Source: Toxonevra muliebris (taxonomy: Eukaryota; Arthropoda; Insecta; Diptera; Pallopteridae). From it: a stretch of 64,000 nucleotides of DNA. Within the stretch, counting starts at the first letter, position 1; each line of letters starts with the position of its first letter. The notes below the pieces were generated by a model. That model had not been told where the DNA came from and searched no databases. It worked only from the letters and a program-made list of their open reading frames with translations. The translations under genes and the position numbers were made by a program. The stretch spans positions 12,540,704 through 12,604,703 of the forward strand of contig OY829328.1 in NCBI GenBank assembly GCA_963691655.1. The letters run 5' to 3'. Of this stretch, positions 13,501-28,500 are shown in pieces.

Positions 13501-16500
13501 ACTTATGTTTTTGTTTTGACTTTACGTCGGAAACTTTAATATATTTAGGTTTTAGCCATATAAATATGTACATATTTACTATAGTACAATTGTACATTAT
13601 GCATAATTAAGCAGTTACAGTTTTTAGTGAGCATTCTCTTTATCTAAACTATCCTATTTAAATTCCTACTAGTACTAATATTTACATACATGTATATAGT
13701 ATTTATAAACGTATATTATTCAGATTTTATTTTACCATCTATGTATGTATGTAACACTTATGTAACACTCTCTTCATCAGTGTATATACTTACAAAATAC
13801 AACCGCCAAAAAGTCTTTGGTACCAATATATTCAAAAAGAGTTTCTCTATCAATAAGTTCAATACTTTGATCTGCTTTTTGTTCCAATATCCATTTGAAA
13901 ACTTCTGAACTTTTCTCAATATTGCCTAGCATTTTTTTTTTTTTTTTTGTTAATAAAAAATAATAAAGTCGATAAGAAAAGAGAGAAATGAAAAAGAATA
14001 CAAGTATTAAATATTATTATTTGAAGTAAGCTGGTAAATGTACAATTTAAAAACACTAGATCATACCTGTTTGCTGCAGTCAATCAATCAATCAATCGAT
14101 CGAGAAGATTACACGATATAGAAATTAAAATTATTTGTTTATATTCACACATAATATTATACTCTGCCACCCTGTATGCTAATTTGATAATGATATTTTG
14201 ATAAAATAATAAACCCGAATATATTAAAATAATGTAAATTTCATTTTCATTGCCACGAGGAAAGATGCAAAATTTAATACTAATTTTTGGCAACTTGTCA
14301 AATAATTTCTTCTGGAAAATAAAATTTGTATCTATTTTTTTAATTCGTTTGCTTTAATGTGTCGGAAATTTTAAAAACATTTTCTTATAGGTGTATTTCA
14401 TTAAATAGTTGAGAATTTTTTTTCGTGTATAGTCTGGAATAAAAATAGATTTTATGGGCAAAACATCAAAAAGAAAAATGTATAATTTGTTGTTGAATAC
14501 CTGACCATCACACGGGTCTTGTTTCAGAAATGACATGTGATGTTCCACTAGCATATATTTTGACTTACAAAAAGATACGTGTAGTTTCACAAATGAGGAA
14601 TACAATTTTTCACAAAAAGAATTGAAAATGTTTGTTTCTATTCCGTAAAAATATTTACTTCTGCGCTTTACGTTTTTTTTTCATAAGGTCTTATATAATG
14701 AATAAACTTTGCTTACGATTTTTACATAGAAATCTAATAGGAGTACAGACAATCCTTTCCGAAATTTAGAAAACTTGTGTGTATTTTTAAAAACCTTTTC
14801 ATTATATCAACTAGAGCAGAGTTTCTCAAACTGTGGTACGCGTACTACCAGTGGTACGTGAGGCCTCCAAAGGTGGTTCGCTAGCAGATAATAGGCGGCA
14901 AAAGAAATAATCGATAGCTAAATATTATTAAAAACCAGTTGCATGTTTAGTTTTTGTGGGCATAAAGTACACAAAGCACTGTTTTTTTTTTAGTTCTGTG
15001 GTACGCGTTTGATACACATTTTACATTGATGGTACGCGAAAAAAAAGAGCTTGAGAACCGCTGAACAAGCGTTTAATTTCGTACTGGCTCTAATTTGTCA
15101 TACTAGTTTGATATATTTTCAACGTAAATTTCAAACTAAGTTTGTTTTCTTGGCATATGGTAGAAATGGATTTAATTTAGGTTAGGTTGAGTAGTAGTTT
15201 CTCATTAAGCGATGAAAAAAGCAAAAATAGCCCGATAGCTCCTTTTTGATACCACTATCTCGGTTGTGGTATTTATTTAATACAAAGCTTTATTGTTGGT
15301 CAAGTGTAACAGGCTGCAAAAACCATTTGTTCAGACCAAAAAACTTCAGCTGAACACTTAATTAGGTGTAAGAGGCCTCCCCTATTCCAATGGGGAATGG
15401 TTTGGCAAAGATTTTTAGTTAGGTTGAACTGACTGTCATGGCAAAAATACGAACTTAGGCAAACTGTTTGCATAGTGATGATTTTGGACATGAAAAAGAA
15501 GTTCTTACAATCAATGAAACCAAATGATTATAGAAACCTATAGAAGCTATCTAGAAAATGATAACCCATGCAAGCATAGCATTGAAGGATTAGTTAAGTG
15601 AATATAGTTGCCTCTCACACAGACACACTTGGAATAGTTTTAAAGACTAAAGGTTTTCACAATATGGCTCCTTATAAAACCGAATTCGGAGGCGTTGATT
15701 CCGACCTAGTACTGTCGTGTAATTATTATCTTAACTTACCAACATCTGTATGATTCTAAGAACATCTAAACCAATAAAATTGAAATCAAATCTCTGGTTA
15801 ATATAATAACAAAACTGAGTATAAAACTGAGTATATAGCTTTGCCTAAAATTTACTCTTAATTCACACACAAATCGATTTCTATACGTATAAAATTCTTT
15901 TTGCTTTAGATGAAATAAAATGATGAACACAAATTTATTTGCAAAGCTAAAATTTTTGTAAAATTTATCTAAGGAAATTATAAGATAAAAAGGGTAAACA
16001 AAATGTATTTGCAAAAAAAAAAAACAAACAAAAAAAAATAATAATAAGTAAACAAAAACAACCAAAGAGTATATTATAATTATTTTCAAAAAAACGCTAG
16101 TCAATTATATTTTTATTTTTCTTTTTAATTTATACAATTTAAATTTTTATTGTGTAAAAAAAATGTAGAAAAACAAAAAATATTTTTTATATTTTGAACT
16201 TAAAAAATCGAATTTTTTCTCAAAAAACTGAATCTTTCAATTCATTTATTAATCAAAAAAAAAAAAAAAAAAACATTTTTTGTTTTCTGTTTTATTATAA
16301 TAAAATATTAAATCAATTCTGTTACAATTTGAAATTCTAGCAAAGTCTTCTCAGTATTTTTAATTATTTATTTTAATGTAATTTTCAACTAAAGAATCTT
16401 AGCGTTTTACATATTTTGTTTCTTTTTTTTTATAAATTATTAACAAAGTTTCAGTTTTTAGTTTTAAAACAAATTATTCTTTTTAGGGCTGTTGTTCAAC

Positions 16501-19500
16501 AGAGTTTTAATTATAATTGCAATTTAATCATACCTAGTAGAAGTAAAAATAACAATTTTTAAACATTTTTTTTTATTATTATGTATTATTATTAAATTAG
16601 ATAACAGTGAATTAAATTCAGTTTCGATATTTAAATATCGTTTTAACAAACATTTCATTGAATTTTATTCTCAATATATTTTATCGACAGTTATAATTGC
16701 AATAGTTTTGTTTAACATTACTATTGAAAAATATAACAATTTGTTTTATTGTGCAACAAACAAAAAATAAATAAAACATTAGCGAGTTTCAACGAGATTA
16801 CAATTACATTGTACAAGAAAAATTAGTCAGCAAAAATTACGAGTATACATTGTTCAAAACAGTACATACAAAAATAGTAGTTTTTAGAAAAATAAAAAAT
16901 AGTTAACAGTTTGTATTGTAAATACATTGTAAATTGTTACAAAAAATATTTATATATATGTAAATATAGTAGTAAGTATTATACACAAAAAGACAAATAG
17001 TATCAAAAGTGTTAAGTACAGTTTATACAAAAAAAAAAAAAAAAATCAAAACATAATAGTAGTTGTTGTAAAGTTTTTTCAAAAATTATTTGTTGTTTCT
17101 TCGTTTTATTTTACAAATATGTAGTATGTATTTTCTGCAATATAGTTAAGTACGTAGTATAAAAATATTTGAGCTATGAAAATTGCTTTCAGTTTGAACA
17201 AAGTTTGTTATAAATTAGGTATTCATTTGTTTTTTAGTGAGTGAGAATAAGCAATGAAATGGCGAAACAAAACCGAAAAAATGCATTCTACTAGATTAGC
17301 ACGAAAAAACAAATAAATAAAAATTTATACAAATAAAATAAAAACAAAGTAAGAGTTAAAAATTTATAGAAGAAAGTTAGGTAAAGTTGAGTTGTTTGAG
17401 TTGAACGAACAATCTCTGCAAAATAGATAGTATTTATGGTGGAACATCAAGACGGGTGGTGTATGTATATGCTGGGTGTTGGAGTTGGGCGTGCCATGTT
17501 TTTTTTTGTATTGCTTTATTTGAGTTCCAAGCATACGTGCAACATGTTTGTAAATAATTAATATTTAATGTATAAATTTGATGAAACGAACTAGTAATGA
17601 TGAAATGTCTTTAGATGTTCATAGTTCAAGGTTCAATGTGTTCGTTATAAAAATCCATGGCAGTACAATTAGTGTATTTTCGATATTTGATTCTTGTTCT
17701 TCGAAACAATTCAAAATAAATTAAGGTTATATGTAGTTTTTGCCAGTTTTTCGTGGTTTATGTTTGAGCAAGTCGATGCAATTTTGTGCAGTTTTATGAT
17801 GAAATATTTTTAGTGGTTGAAGTTTCATATATGTTCACGTGCGTGCTACTTATGTTACTTATTTGTTTTTGTTTTGGGTTTGGTTTTACTAATAATATAG
17901 TAATGATCTGTTCTGTTTATCAATCAATCAATCAATCAATTATCAATTATATTGTTTCCTTATTCCCATAGAGAGATATCCTGAAAAAGTTCATATAGAT
18001 TTTTTAGTCGTTTATGCAAATAATTAATGCCTGCAAGACACAGAAGAAAAGAGAAGAAGAAAACAAACAAATAAAAACAGGAAAAAATGTTTCCACATCT
18101 CTTAAATATTCAATTTCAAATTTCAAGTTTCAACGACTAAGTTCTATACAACTTCAAGCTTCAACAACTTTTCTACATTCTACCAGATAATGTATTTGCC
18201 GAAGCCGAACATACCGGTTTTTACATTCATTTTATCGCCAGCATCTTTAGACTTTTTAGTTGATTTTCCATTGTTGTTGCTGTTGCTATTGTCATATTGA
18301 TGTTTGGTTATTGGTGTTGATGTTGGTTTCTTTGAGCTGGATGATGATGATTTTCTTGGGCTCGTATATGAAACTTTTCCCATTGGTTCATCATCATCGT
18401 CATCGTTGTCGTCATCGTCGTCATCGTCATCATCGTGTTTGTTGTAGGTGGGTTTCGATTGTACTGGTTTCTTTTCTTTCTTTTTCGTTGATGGCGAAGA
18501 TGATGAGCTGCTTCCGGTTTTTGCTGTTGATGTGGATGAAAATTGAAAATTGCCGGGTCCACCACTTTGACGTTTGCCGCCTGCATCGCCGTCACTGTGA
18601 CCAATACGTTGTGCAGTCATTTTAGGAACTTTTGTAGTTTTCTCCAATTTCGTTGGACAGCATTGGAATGGTTTGAAAGCGTTGGGAACGTAATTATTGC
18701 CACGTCTAGCTGAATGGCCGTCATGACCCAATCCAACATAGAAACATTCGTCATCTGTGTGCAAACAAACAAAAACATTTTGTCAGATTGTTTCGCTTTA
18801 AGTAGCCATTTTGTTTTTGTAATTTAATACAAAATATATAAAAAGAATAGGTATTTTTTGTTACCAAAACAAGAGAAAAGAATAAAAAATTATGCAAATA
18901 AAAGTTTTATAGCTTCAAAGTTAATTTTTTTGTTGCTGTTTTGCATTTTTCTTTCTTTTTGTTCTAAAGCACTTCTGTTGTACTTTTAAAAAAATCTACT
19001 ATTTTATTGTAAAAAAAAAGATACCACAAAAAGTTAGTAATATTTTAAAAAGTAATTTAATTTTGAGTTTTGTTTCAATTAAAATCGCATTTTTTTTTTG
19101 TTTAGAAGAAAAAGCGTGCTTCATTTATGCTTGAATTTTGAGTTTCATTAAAAAAATGTTTGTTTTTATCTTTAAAAACTTATAACTGACAAAATGCTTT
19201 TGATGCTGACCTTTGACATTCTCTTCTACACTACAACTTCAATCATTCAATTTTCAATTGCAACAATTTTTATTACACCAAAACTTTTAATATTTATTTT
19301 GTGTTTCTTGATAAAAATAATTATTTTTTGGTTGTTTTTGTTTAAATGTATTGATCGTACTTTGAATAAATAAAAAATTAAACCAAATATTATTAATTAA
19401 TAAACAAACAAAACAATTACTTAAAAATTAGAGAATTTTTTTGAATTTGTAAACGTCAAAAAAAAAAAAAAATCATAAACAATTTTCCTTATTCATTTTT

Positions 19501-22500
19501 GGAATTTAAGAATTTAAAAACAAATATTATTTAATACTTATTAATAAGTATAAAAATATATGTAAATATATTTTTTAAATAAAACATTGTGTCAGCTATG
19601 TTTTTATTATTATTAATATTGGGTATTTATATACTCAGTTCATTATTTAAAAAAATATCAACCAATAAAAAAATGCGAAAACTCTCGCATTGTTTTCTTT
19701 GTTTATTTTGTTTTCATCGAAGATATTTTTATTTTTATTAAATTCAACATTAAGAAAATTAAGCATTCCAAGAAATAAGGATAGTGCAGGCTCTTTGGGT
19801 TTTAGTGGGGGTGGTCAAGACACACACTTAGTTACATTTGAGAAGATTACATTTCAATTCGTAAACTTATAATAAATCGAATATTTCAATTCGAGTTTGT
19901 TTCGTAAAGTTTGCGTTCTGAGATATAATGTATTCCTTCTACTAAGATTTTAAGCTTTAAAGTTTCAACTTCGAATCTCCCTTAGTTAGTTCAGAGCCAA
20001 GAAAGATTCATATAAATATTTTCCAATTAGATATACTTCAATTACATAGACTTCAGCTGCTGCACTAAGAAAGCGTATTTTTTATGTATTTTTGTGTGCG
20101 TTAAAACATTAAGGAATTGTTGTTTTTTACCTTCTTCTTCTGAAATACGATTATTTTTTCTTTTCATCGTATCTGTTAATTAAAACAAATTTATAAAACT
20201 TTGAATATTTCGTGTATAGGTTTACGTGAAATACACATTTTGTCTATGTACATATATATAATAAATATACAAAGGTATGAGGGAGAAATAATTGGGTGCT
20301 AGAGTGCAAACAAAAATTGAATATCAATCTTTCAAATACGAACAACAAATACGAGGAGTTTGAATTACCTAACTTATTTAAAAGTCGACCAGAACATAAA
20401 TCAGATACACGATGTATTTTTGCTGGTTTGTGTTTCTGTGATATACTATTTTCATCATCATCGTTATCGTCATCGTCGTCCTCCTCATAGTCTTCGCCTT
20501 CATCTTCGTCATCTTCATTATCGTCTTCGTCATTGTCATTATCGTCTTCGTCATCGTCATTGTCATTGTCATCGTCATCATCATCATCATCATCATTTTT
20601 GTCATGTTTCTTTCGTATTGAAACTTTTGTAAAACGGCTTTTCTCTTTAGGTTTTCCATAGCTAACACGCATAGCCTGTTCGTCGTCATCATCTCCCTCG
20701 TCATCATCGTCATCTTTATCAATATCTTTTTTGTCGTCCCTTTTATCATCTTTAGAACCTCGTTTTCGTTTTTGCCGTTTTTTCAACTTTCTCTTATCAA
20801 TTTTGTCATCCTTATCTTCGTCATCGTCTTCTTCATCATCATCTTCGTTATCAGTTTTTTGTATTCGTTTTCTAATAAATTTTTGTAAACGCCTTAATCG
20901 TTCTTTTTTGTCTTCGTCTGTATCTTTTGGATATCTCATTTTACCGGATTTCGAAGCTTTTGAGCCACCATTGTCGTCTTCGTCGTCATCTTCATCTTCG
21001 TTGTTATCGTCATCGTCATTGTCATCATCATCGTCGTCGTCATGGTCTTTGTTGTTTTTGCTTCGTCTGTTTTTGTGTTTTCTTTTTATATTATTTTTGT
21101 TCTCATCTTCGTCTTCGTCGTCATTATCGTCCTCATCCTCATCGTCATTATCATTATCGTCTTCACCATCATCGTCATCATTCCTCCTACTTCGTTTGCT
21201 TCTAGACTTTCTTCTCTTATCACTATTCTCATCATCATCGTCATTGTTATCCTCGTCTTCATCGTCATTATCATCTTCATCATCATCGTTGTCATTATCA
21301 TTATCATCTTCATCATCATCGTCATCATTCCTCCTACTTCGTTTGCTTCTAGACTTTCTTCTCTTATCACTATTCTCATCATCTTCGTCATCGTTATCCT
21401 CGTCTTCGTCGTCATTATCATCTTCATCATCATCGTTGTCATTATCATCTTCATCATCATCGTCATCATTCCTCCTACTTCGTTTGCTTCTAGACTTTCT
21501 TTTCTTATCACTATTCTCATCATATTCGTCATCGTTATCCTCGTCTTCGTCGTCATTATCATCTTCATCATCATCGTTGTCATTATCATCTTCATCATCA
21601 TCGTCATCATTCCTCCTACTTCGTTTGTTTCTAGACTTTCTTCTCTTATCATTATTGTCATCATCTTCGTCATCGTTATCCTCGTCTTCGTCGTCATTAT
21701 CATCTTCGTTGTCATTACCATTATCGTCTTCATCATCTTCGTCCTCATCATCATCGTCATTATTCCTCCTACTTCGTTTGCTTTTGGATTTTCTTTTTAC
21801 ATGAGTTTCCTCATCGTCCTCGTCGTCGTCATCCTCATCATCGTCGTTGTCAATATCGTCATCATTATCTTCATCATCATCATCATCTGCGTCCTCGTTA
21901 TTATCATCGTCTTCGTCGTCATCGTCGTAGTTCTTTTTATTTCGTTTGGTTTTAGATTTCCTTTTAACTTTAGTTTTGTCACCGTCCTCGTCGTCGTTAT
22001 CATCATTTTCGTCTTCATCATCTTCATCTTCGTCCTCTTCATTTTCATCCTCATCTTCGTCCTCTTCATCATCTTCGTCATCGTCGTTTTTCTCTCTATT
22101 CTGTTTGCTTTTGGATTTTCTTTTTACATTTTCATCGTCTTCGTCATCATCGTTGTTGTCATTATCCTCTTCGTCGTCATTATTATCATCATCTTCTTCG
22201 TCGTCATTATCATCATCATCTTCGTCCTCGTCATCATTTTCGTCGTCATCGTTCTTTCTACTCCTTCTATTTTTCAACTTTCTTTTACCATTAGTTTTGC
22301 CATCGTCCTCGTCATCATCATCCTTATCATCGTCGTTGTCATTATCATCTTCGTCCTCTTCATCGTCATCATCTTCATCCTCAACATCTTCATCCTCATC
22401 ATCTTCCTCCTCATCATCTTCATTATCTTCATCGTCCTCATTATCGTCGTCAACTTTCCTACTTCGCCTATTTTTGTGTTTTCTGTTTACAGTCCTTCTG

Positions 22501-25500
22501 TTATCATTTTCGTCGTCATTATCATCGTCGTCTTCATCCTCATCATCTTCGTCTTCTTCGTCACCGTTTTCGTCATCGTCATCGTCGTCATTGTCATTGT
22601 CGCCGTTTTCGTCATCGTCTTCGTTATGGTCATCGTCCTCGTTATCTTCTTCGTCATCATCTTCGTCATCATTTTTAACCCTCCTATCTCGTTTGTTTTT
22701 AGATTTTCTTTTACTGTCATTTACATCATCATCATCGTCGCCATCATCATTGTCATCTTCATCATCATCGCCTATATTGATAACATTTATTTTTATAATA
22801 CAGATGAAAATTTTCGAATTAATTTTCAACATTTTTCCAACGAAAATGATTTATGCAAACACTGGGAAATTGAAAACAGTTGTGTAAAGATGTAAAATTA
22901 AGAATAGTCATATAAAGAATAGCACTGAAGTGTCATATAAAGACAGTGAGAGATCAAGAAAGCGGAAAAACTTTCACTAAGAATTAAATTTTATACGCAC
23001 CTCCTATTAGAATTTAAAGAAATATTCCTCATTCTCTCAAAACTGGTAGTATTACTTTGAGAATTGTGTTAAACATACTACGTTCAAAGAATGGAGCTAA
23101 TAAAGTTAATAAAGTTTTGTTTTATAAATACGAAAAAAGTGAAAATAATGAATTGGCTATTTGTAATCGATTTCACTAATGAAATTCTGAGAGATCAGTT
23201 CAAATAATTGAAGGTTTTGATTGGAATGTGAGTGAATTTGACTATTTAACAAATAAATATAAACAAGAAAGCTTACTCTTTTGATTGATTAACCACTGCA
23301 GCACACGGTTTTCATTTCTGAGATTACCTGTAATAAAAAATTAGACAAATATAAATCTTAACTTTATATACTTTCTTCTTGCTAGATGAAACTTACCATC
23401 ATACATAATCGGAACACCAGTCTCATAATAGACCAGTGCAGGGAATGCGAATATTCCGATTTCATGTGCCAATTTAACATCATTGGACTTGACAAATTGA
23501 ATGCCATGTTTATCGGTATCATCATCGATGGTCTCCAACTCTTCCAGTATGTGAGCGCATGATTCACATTTATCATCATCTGGAAGAGTTTATGGGATAA
23601 TTGAATTGAATGATTAAATATGCTTTATAAATTATGCACTTACAAAAGAATACCGCCAAATGTTCAACATCATTAATTAAAACCTGCAATGTTTTGCGAT
23701 CTACAGATTCAATAACGTCAGCTGTAGATTCATGCAACTCAATAACCCAATCCAAGATTTCCTCTTCCTTCATCAGTTCTCCTGTAGCATAAATTTATGC
23801 GTTCAAATTATGAACATTTATAATTTAATATTTCTGTTTTAAGACCATATAGCTTACCAGTGTAAATTGTTCTAAATTTATGTCTATAAAATGCAAGTGC
23901 TGGCAAGCCGGGTAAATCATATTCCTTTTCAATGTCGGGATCAGAAGTTTTCACAAAATCAATATCTTTCTCTTCACATTCATCATCAATATTTTCCAGC
24001 TCGTTCAGAATTTTTTGAGCTTTCTTATCTCCTTCCTTATCTGTTCCCAAGAAAAGAAAATTATTTAGGAATTTTTTCTCTTTTTATCAAATAAGTGGAT
24101 GAAATTTGTTATAACTTACAGAAGAATACCACCACATGATCATTCTCAGCTAACATTTTATCCAACATTTTCACATTTACTTCTTCAATTTTTCCGGGTA
24201 TCTCAAGAGTATCATCGTCCGTAATCCAAGCCAATACTTCATCTTCATCATCCAAATCGCCAGTGAACACAAGTGGATCACGATTTCTAAAGAACACCAT
24301 TTGTGGATAACTTCTAATATTATTTTTCTTAGCAACTTGTGTATCTTCGGTGGTGACAAAAATAATGCCTGCTTCATCCAATTCATCATCGATACTTTCC
24401 AGCGCATTCAATGTCTTATCGCATTTCTCACCCGGTTCACATGGACCGGTGAAAAAGACCACAACATATTCGTGATCATTAATTAAATTGGTAAGAATTT
24501 CATCGGTAACCTCTTCAATGGTAGCAGTTTTCTTTTGTATAATTAACCATTCCAAGACTTCATCCTCATTCATGAGGTCACCCTCATACAACGCGGGTAT
24601 CTTATTCTCGAAATAGATCAGTGCTGGCAAATGATCCAAGCCATATTCTTTCGCTTCGGCAGCATTATCAATGCGTACAATTACAATACCCTCTTTCTCC
24701 AATTCATCATCGATATTTTCCAATTCATTGAGTACACGTATATCCTGTTTGTCTTCCTTGTCATCTACAAAATCAGGAATAGAAAACGCATGCCTTCTAT
24801 CTATGAATAAATTTTGCAAGAATTTTTCACTTACAGAAAATAACCGCTAAATGCTCGGTACTTTCAACTAATTTATCCTTCATCTCATCTGTTACTTCAG
24901 GAATTTCCGAATGACGTTTTTGGTGTACCAACCAGCCAAGCAATTCATCCTCCTTCATTAGATCACCTTCGTAGATGTGTGGAATACCACGTTCAAAGAA
25001 CACAATCGATGGAATGTCATCGATACCCCATTCTTTCGCTTCGTTATCGTCATCGATTTTCACAAAAGCGATATCATTTTGATCGCATTCATCATCAATA
25101 TTTTCTAATTCTGCGAGGATTTTCTGTGATTTCTTTTGATCTTTGTCGTCTGTGAAGAGATGCGTGTATATTTTAATTGATTTAATGCAATGCAAGAGAG
25201 AAAATAAATAAAATGTTTAAAATCCTATTTACTACTTACTACATAATCGAGAGCATAACGCGTCACTAAATTCACTATCAAACTAAATAAATCCTAACTC
25301 ATACTCGTGGTTAACCTCCATTTAGATTACCCTTTTCCAAAAAATTAGTTAAATTAATTATCCTCTTTAACATCAAGTTATTGTATACTTAAATAAAATA
25401 TTTACAAGCAAATAGGGCAAGCTTAATAGTAATAGAAATATCTTAGCGACAGAGCATGATATTAGATTATGAGACAACAGACAGTTCACATGTCATACGA

Positions 25501-28500
25501 CTATAATGCTACACATTTTTTACGACACCCTGTACAAAATTTTTATAATTCGCTCAAATTCTTACAATATTTACATGGTCTGTGATAAATGCAATGCAAG
25601 TTCTGCTCAGTAATTGGTAAGATGTTTTTAGCGAGAGCAGTCCTGAAGGACACTTATAGTTTCAAATCTTGAAAATACGTATAAGAAATTAGTAAGTAAT
25701 CATTACTATTTTCGATTAATTTCGATTAAATAACTACTCATGAAATATAATATATACAGCTACCGTTTCAAAGATTCAAGATTAATACAATTAAAAGTAA
25801 TAAAAGTTTATCACTTTTTTCTCATTTTAATAAAGAATGAACAGCCAGGAAGAGATCAGTTTACGAATATAATTGCAGTCTTTGCATTGTTAAATACAAC
25901 TCTAGTTTGAAACAAGCTTAGCCCACAACTTGCATTGCATTTGCTGCAATGTATGCAACCAACTTACAATAGAGCACGGCAACATATGGCATTTTTGCAA
26001 TAATTAAATCCAACATTTCATCTGTAATATCTTCAATTTGATCGGAAGTTGTTTGCTCTTCGAGCCATTTCAACAATTTCTCCTCATCCTCAAGATTGCC
26101 TTCATAAATAGTTGGAATGCCTTTTTCGAAGTAAATTAATTTAGGAACTTTATTAATGCCATATTCAACGGCCTCTTCAGGATTATCAATTTTAACAAAA
26201 GTTATGCCCAATGCATCGCATTCATCATCGATATTTTCCAATTCTTCAAGAACCTTTTGCGATTTCTTATCATTGTTATCATCTACAGGAGACAAATATA
26301 TGTAATATTTGTTTATATACATATGTACATGTGCATTTTAATATTTACAGAAAAGTACCGCCATAACGCGGCCTTCTTTCACCATCTTATCGAGCATTTC
26401 ATCGGTAACATCTTCGATTTCATCACGTTCTAATTGTCCCAATAGCCAATGTAAAATTTGTTCCTCAGCCATGAGATCTCCGTCGTAAATATTTGGAGTT
26501 TTTTTCTCGAAATATACAATTGCCGGAATCTATATGTGGTAGTAGAATAATACAGACATGTATGTAGAACGAACACAACTGAACTAAACTAAACTGAACT
26601 GAACGAGCAAAATTCCTACCGAATCAATTCCGTATTCATCTGCGGACTTGGCATCGTCAATCTTAACAAATTGTATGCCATGCTTATCGCAGTCGTCGTC
26701 AATTTGTTCTAGCTCTTCCAACACGGTCATAGAATCATCATTACCATGATCATCTGTAGATAGTCAAGAGTTAATTACATACATTTCTAGGTGAGGTCAT
26801 GGGTAGGTAAGGGGGTTTTTTTTTTTTTTTGGAACTTCTTCATACAGAATAATACAACCAAATTATCAATGTTGCTTATTAATGTTGACAATGTTTTGGC
26901 AGTTACATCTTCAATCACATCATCCTCATCACCGGTGGATTTATTTTGCACCAACCATTCCAAGACATCCTCTTCACGTGAGAGTTCACCTGTATAGTAC
27001 ATGTGTTGAATGGATGAGCGATTGTAGTTTATATTTCTGTTTTGGTAAGTGTATGCAGTTCCAGATATTACCTTCATATATAATTGGTGTCTGGTGACGA
27101 TAGTAGACCAATGCTGGAAGATTACCTAAATTGTATTCATCTGCTAGCGCTTCATCGTGTATCTTAACAAAACCAATGCCAAGCTGATCAGCTTCATCGT
27201 CAATGTTCTCCAATTCTTGTAAAGCCTTGGCACATTTACGGCATTGTGGCTTATCTGATTTGATTGAATAAGTTTTTATATAATATTAGAAACATGTTTG
27301 TTTGTTTGTTTGCTTGTTGCGGCGGGAATTATGATGGGCTGTGTGTGGTATGCGTGGAAGCCAAAGTGGATAGATGCGTGGGCATGGGCGTAAGTGTAGG
27401 TGGGCAGAAAGGTGAGAGTATATACATTCCATTGTGTTAATATGTATGCCGTTTTTCTTTTATTCATGTCTGTTTGTGTTTATTGTTTTATTTGCAGGAT
27501 TTAATAAGGTTCTATTAGAGCGCATACAAACAAATCGTTGTGTACAATGTGAAGTTTGGTTACGTTTATTTATTTTAATCGTATTTGATATATTTGAAAT
27601 TGAAATAAGTAGTGGTTGATTAAGAATAATCCACAAAAAAAAACCTATATGATAATAAAGGACATAACAATGTACCAGTGCAAGGCTTTGATTTAAGCAT
27701 GCAAATATATTTTACAATGGCATACATAAATTTTTCACTAAATGATTTAGAATAGTAAAGTGAAAAGTAAAATATTCTAAAAACTGTGGAAATTAAAACT
27801 AAATCGGTGAACGTTCAACTTAAACAGTGTTTTCACATTTAAACTCAACAAAACAAGTAACATTCTGCATATTAAATTAAATAGTTGGTCCATTTTCGCC
27901 TTCCATTCACTTTACAGTGGTTTATTTTTGGATGTGCCGAGATGGTAAGGGCGGAATCACATTGCCAACAGTTGTCAAAGTAGCGACAAAATTATTGTCG
28001 CTTCCTATATAAAATTAAAAACGATTTTTTTTTTCATTTCATACAGGAAAGTACATAACAACAATGTTGTCTCTTCTGCGACAACTGTTGCCAGTGTGAT
28101 ATGGGTCTAATCAGGGTGATGGCTTAAAAATAAAAAAAATCTACCGTGCGATTTATCTCAACCTGATTTTTTTTTGTTACAATAAATATCCAAACAACAG
28201 ATATAATATAAAACTAATAAATTTTCTCTTTCAGAAACAAAAACACATGTTGTCTGTCCGTAAATGCTGATTACAACCAACCTGTTCGTTATTGTAAATA
28301 TTCGAAAACATATTCGAATTCTTATTGTTGTAAAACAATTCGAGAACTTAAATACAAACAAAAATCTCACCAATGAATTTGAGAATCTCTTTCATTTCTT
28401 TTCTTTTTTAGATTTCTTCTCAATTTCTATTTTGGCATTATTTCTTCATTCTAAACAAAAATATACATACAGACATATGCGCCCCAAAAAGCTTCTTTCA

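Larger units (their letters stand above)
13926..18179 (-). other. 3'UTR of the acidic isoform and intron to the membrane branch
   Basis: Very AT-rich, with long A and T runs. Several minus-strand AATAAA sites (for example near 17515) could end the acidic transcript. Holds a hAT MITE (14817-15063) and a dispersed repeat (15170-15440). No exon seen. Confidence 0.6.

Noticed and set aside
18260..18625. Plus-strand frame rich in His/Arg/Cys
   Set aside because: Antisense of the Asp and Ser/Lys runs of exon A4.
20731..22895. Very long plus-strand open frames (up to 617 codons) of Ile/Val or Ser/Leu repeats
   Set aside because: They are antisense readings of the TCATCN repeats in exon A2. All three frames are open for the same compositional reason, and the minus-strand frame alone is joined by splice sites to a clear gene.
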